Assembly: GCF_004118325.1 (NCBI RefSeq)
Contig: NZ_RDFA01000005.1
Span: 1 to 64,000 of the forward strand
Direction of reading: 5' to 3'
DNA length: 64,000 nucleotides
Source: Halorientalis pallida
GTDB lineage: Archaea > Halobacteriota > Halobacteria > Halobacteriales > Haloarculaceae
The translations under genes and the position numbers were made by a program. The notes beneath the pieces were generated by a model. The model did no database searches. It was not told the origin of the DNA and worked only from the letters and a program-made list of their open reading frames with translations. This document shows, piece after piece, positions 62,895 to 64,000 of this stretch (the stretch's first letter is position 1; each line of letters opens with the position of its first letter).

Positions 62895-63236
62895 GCAAAT
62901 CTCCGATTTGCGAAAGCCGAAAACAGGTTTTCGGAAGCCCGAGGCTTTTGTAGTTCCCCCAGCTCCAGGCGAGCACTCCCTGTTCCGCAAGGGAACGGAA
63001 CAAGATGGGCGGCTTACGCGCCCTGACCCGGACAGACGCACCAACCTGACTTGCGGCTGGGTTTTGTGAGTCCGGTAATCCGACTTGTCACGGTCAAGTT
63101 TTGCTTTTCCGCGCCATGCGATGTTCACCGATGCATTCCGGTCAGCATGGTCTTGCACCACGTCACACTCGTTGTTCGTACAGCGGAATCGCCGCCCCTG
63201 CCGGCTCCCACGCTCACCACAGCGCGTATCTCGTAA
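62895..63236 (-). pseudogene. tnpB 3' remnant with right-end hairpins
   Basis: On the minus strand from about 63236 the frame reads CGERGSRQGRRFRCTNNECD, then VVQDHADRNASVNIAWRG. This is the zinc ribbon and third RuvC Asp (DHADRNASVNIA) of an IS1341-type TnpB. The first two thirds are missing. Below it, two perfect hairpins typical of the right end survive: CCGAAAAC/GTTTTCGG at 62917-62934 and GCAAATC/GATTTGC at 62895-62911. It is therefore a 5'-truncated element that has kept its guide-RNA scaffold region. Confidence 0.75.
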
Positions 63237-63296
63237 CGCTTCACCGGTAGAATCGCATAGGGAGTATTCATATCACATGACACCGATACTGTGGGT

Positions 63297-63941
63297 ATGA
63301 GCATCGTTGCCGAGTTCACTATCGATGGTGTTGAGTTTCTCCTCGGTGAAGTACTAGCCCAGGACCCAGTCGCTCACATCGAGATGGAGCGCGTTATCCC
63401 GGCGTCTCGACGGATAATGCCGTACGTCTGGGTACATGGAGACGAGCTTGATCAGTTTGAGGCTTCGCTCCGCACCAGTAAGCACGTCTTAGACCTCACG
63501 CAGTTGGATCAAATAAACGGGAGTGCTCTGTACCGCATCGATTGGGAGGACAAGGCGGAAGATCTTATTGACAGAATTGCCGAAACCAACGCGACTATTC
63601 TTGAAGCCCGTGGAAAAGAGGAGTGGTTCTTTCGAATACGATTCGACTCCCATGATAAATTTGTTGGATTTAGTGAGTTTTGCCAACAGCATAATATCTC
63701 GATTAAATTGAACCAATTGACCACATTGACAGACAGAGAAGTCCTCCCAAGATTGGAATTGACGGACTCGCAACAAGAGACGCTTTTTCAAGCGGTCAGA
63801 GATGGATATTTCGAAGTTCCTCGTCGAACAACACTCGATGAGGTAGGGAACAAACTCGGCATTTCTCAACAGAGCGCCTCAGAAAACCTACGACGAGGGA
63901 CCAACAAAGTTTTAAAAAATATGTTATTGAATCCGTCCTGA
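63297..63941 (+). CDS. Bat-type HTH_10 transcription regulator
   Basis: A 214-residue regulator: Bat-associated N-terminal domain (MSIVAEFTIDGVEFLLGEVL, then DPVAHIEMERVIP) and a C-terminal HTH_10 (LTDSQQETLFQAVRDGYFEV, then TTLDEVGNKLGISQQSASEN, LRRGTNKVL). The ATG at 63297 is preferred over the GTG at 63291; ATTCATAT at about 63267-63274 is a suitable TATA-like box. It may act with the upstream seven-TM kinase, but the TnpB remnant between them argues against an operon. Target genes are unknown. Confidence 0.88.
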   Translation: MSIVAEFTIDGVEFLLGEVLAQDPVAHIEMERVIPASRRIMPYVWVHGDELDQFEASLRTSKHVLDLTQLDQINGSALYRIDWEDKAEDLIDRIAETNATILEARGKEEWFFRIRFDSHDKFVGFSEFCQQHNISIKLNQLTTLTDREVLPRLELTDSQQETLFQAVRDGYFEVPRRTTLDEVGNKLGISQQSASENLRRGTNKVLKNMLLNPS

Positions 63942-63962
63942 AGGCGTTCTGATAAAGCAGAG

Positions 63963-63971
63963 GTATTTATA
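63963..63971 (+). promoter_or_regulatory. TATA-like box near the right edge
   Basis: GTATTTATAC-type sequence 22 bases after the last stop codon. It may be the promoter of a gene just beyond the window. No start codon in suitable position is visible before 64000. Confidence 0.35.
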
Positions 63972-64000
63972 CAGACTTACATAACAGGCAAAGTGTTAGT

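Overview
The window is from a haloarchaeon (class Halobacteria). The proteins are strongly acidic, promoters are TATA-type with very short or absent 5' leaders, and many families are haloarchaeal specialities: Bat-type HTH_10 regulators, a HemAT-like transducer, DICT protein, RdfA/Sph pair and IS1341-type TnpB elements. sufB at the left edge suggests a chromosomal backbone, but much of the rest is accessory DNA. I see no tRNA, rRNA or CRISPR array.

Layout. 1-817: 3'-truncated sufB. 955-2320: IS1341-type element with an intact TnpB. 2504-15653: sensory block with a leftward operon (KaiC-like double ATPase, LOV histidine kinase, PAS histidine kinase), an MCP trailed by a decayed cheW, a HemAT-type globin transducer, a DICT protein and a Bat-like regulator. 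15889-23177: mobile-type cargo: a DUF6610-like gene split by a wHTH/TnpB-like element, VapBC, an ArdC-like metallopeptidase, a Cas4-like nuclease and a dead IS5-like transposase. 23361-32296: acyl-CoA ligase, HTH_10 regulator, acetone carboxylase AcxABC and a second ligase. 32518-38761: insertion hot spot with an IS1595 element, transposase debris, a PCNA gene split by a third TnpB element, and small accessory genes. 38974-43390: MBL hydrolase, a small protein and a UbiD/UbiD-like pair. 43603-53358: ligase, acyl-CoA dehydrogenase, biotin-dependent acyl-CoA carboxylase, MaoC hydratase, second ligase and CitE-like lyase. 53462-58678: Sph-like SMC protein, RdfA, zinc-finger proteins and a MazF/wHTH pair. 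58927-60909: DDE transposase. 61099-63941: seven-TM histidine kinase, TnpB remnant and an HTH_10 regulator.

How the genes work together. Three catabolic islands converge on acetoacetate and acyl-CoA chemistry. AcxABC would carboxylate acetone or a related ketone to a 3-oxoacid, which the flanking ligases could activate. The 43603-53358 cluster has the same parts list as the mycobacterial leucine route (acyl-CoA dehydrogenase, AccA/AccD, MaoC, CitE-type lyase), which also yields acetoacetate. The UbiD pair adds a prFMN-type (de)carboxylase. The sensory block could supply light, oxygen and redox inputs.

Most notable observations: (1) two genes, DUF6610-like and pcna, are each split by a TnpB-type element, and removing the element rejoins the reading frame; (2) one of those elements carries a divergent wHTH gene and a TnpB-like protein lacking the catalytic Glu; (3) at least eight unrelated accessory genes share a TTTGT-box plus hairpin leader, and in two of them three arms can form mutually exclusive hairpins over the start region; (4) a KaiC-like/LOV-kinase/kinase operon; (5) the ketone-carboxylase and UbiD islands.
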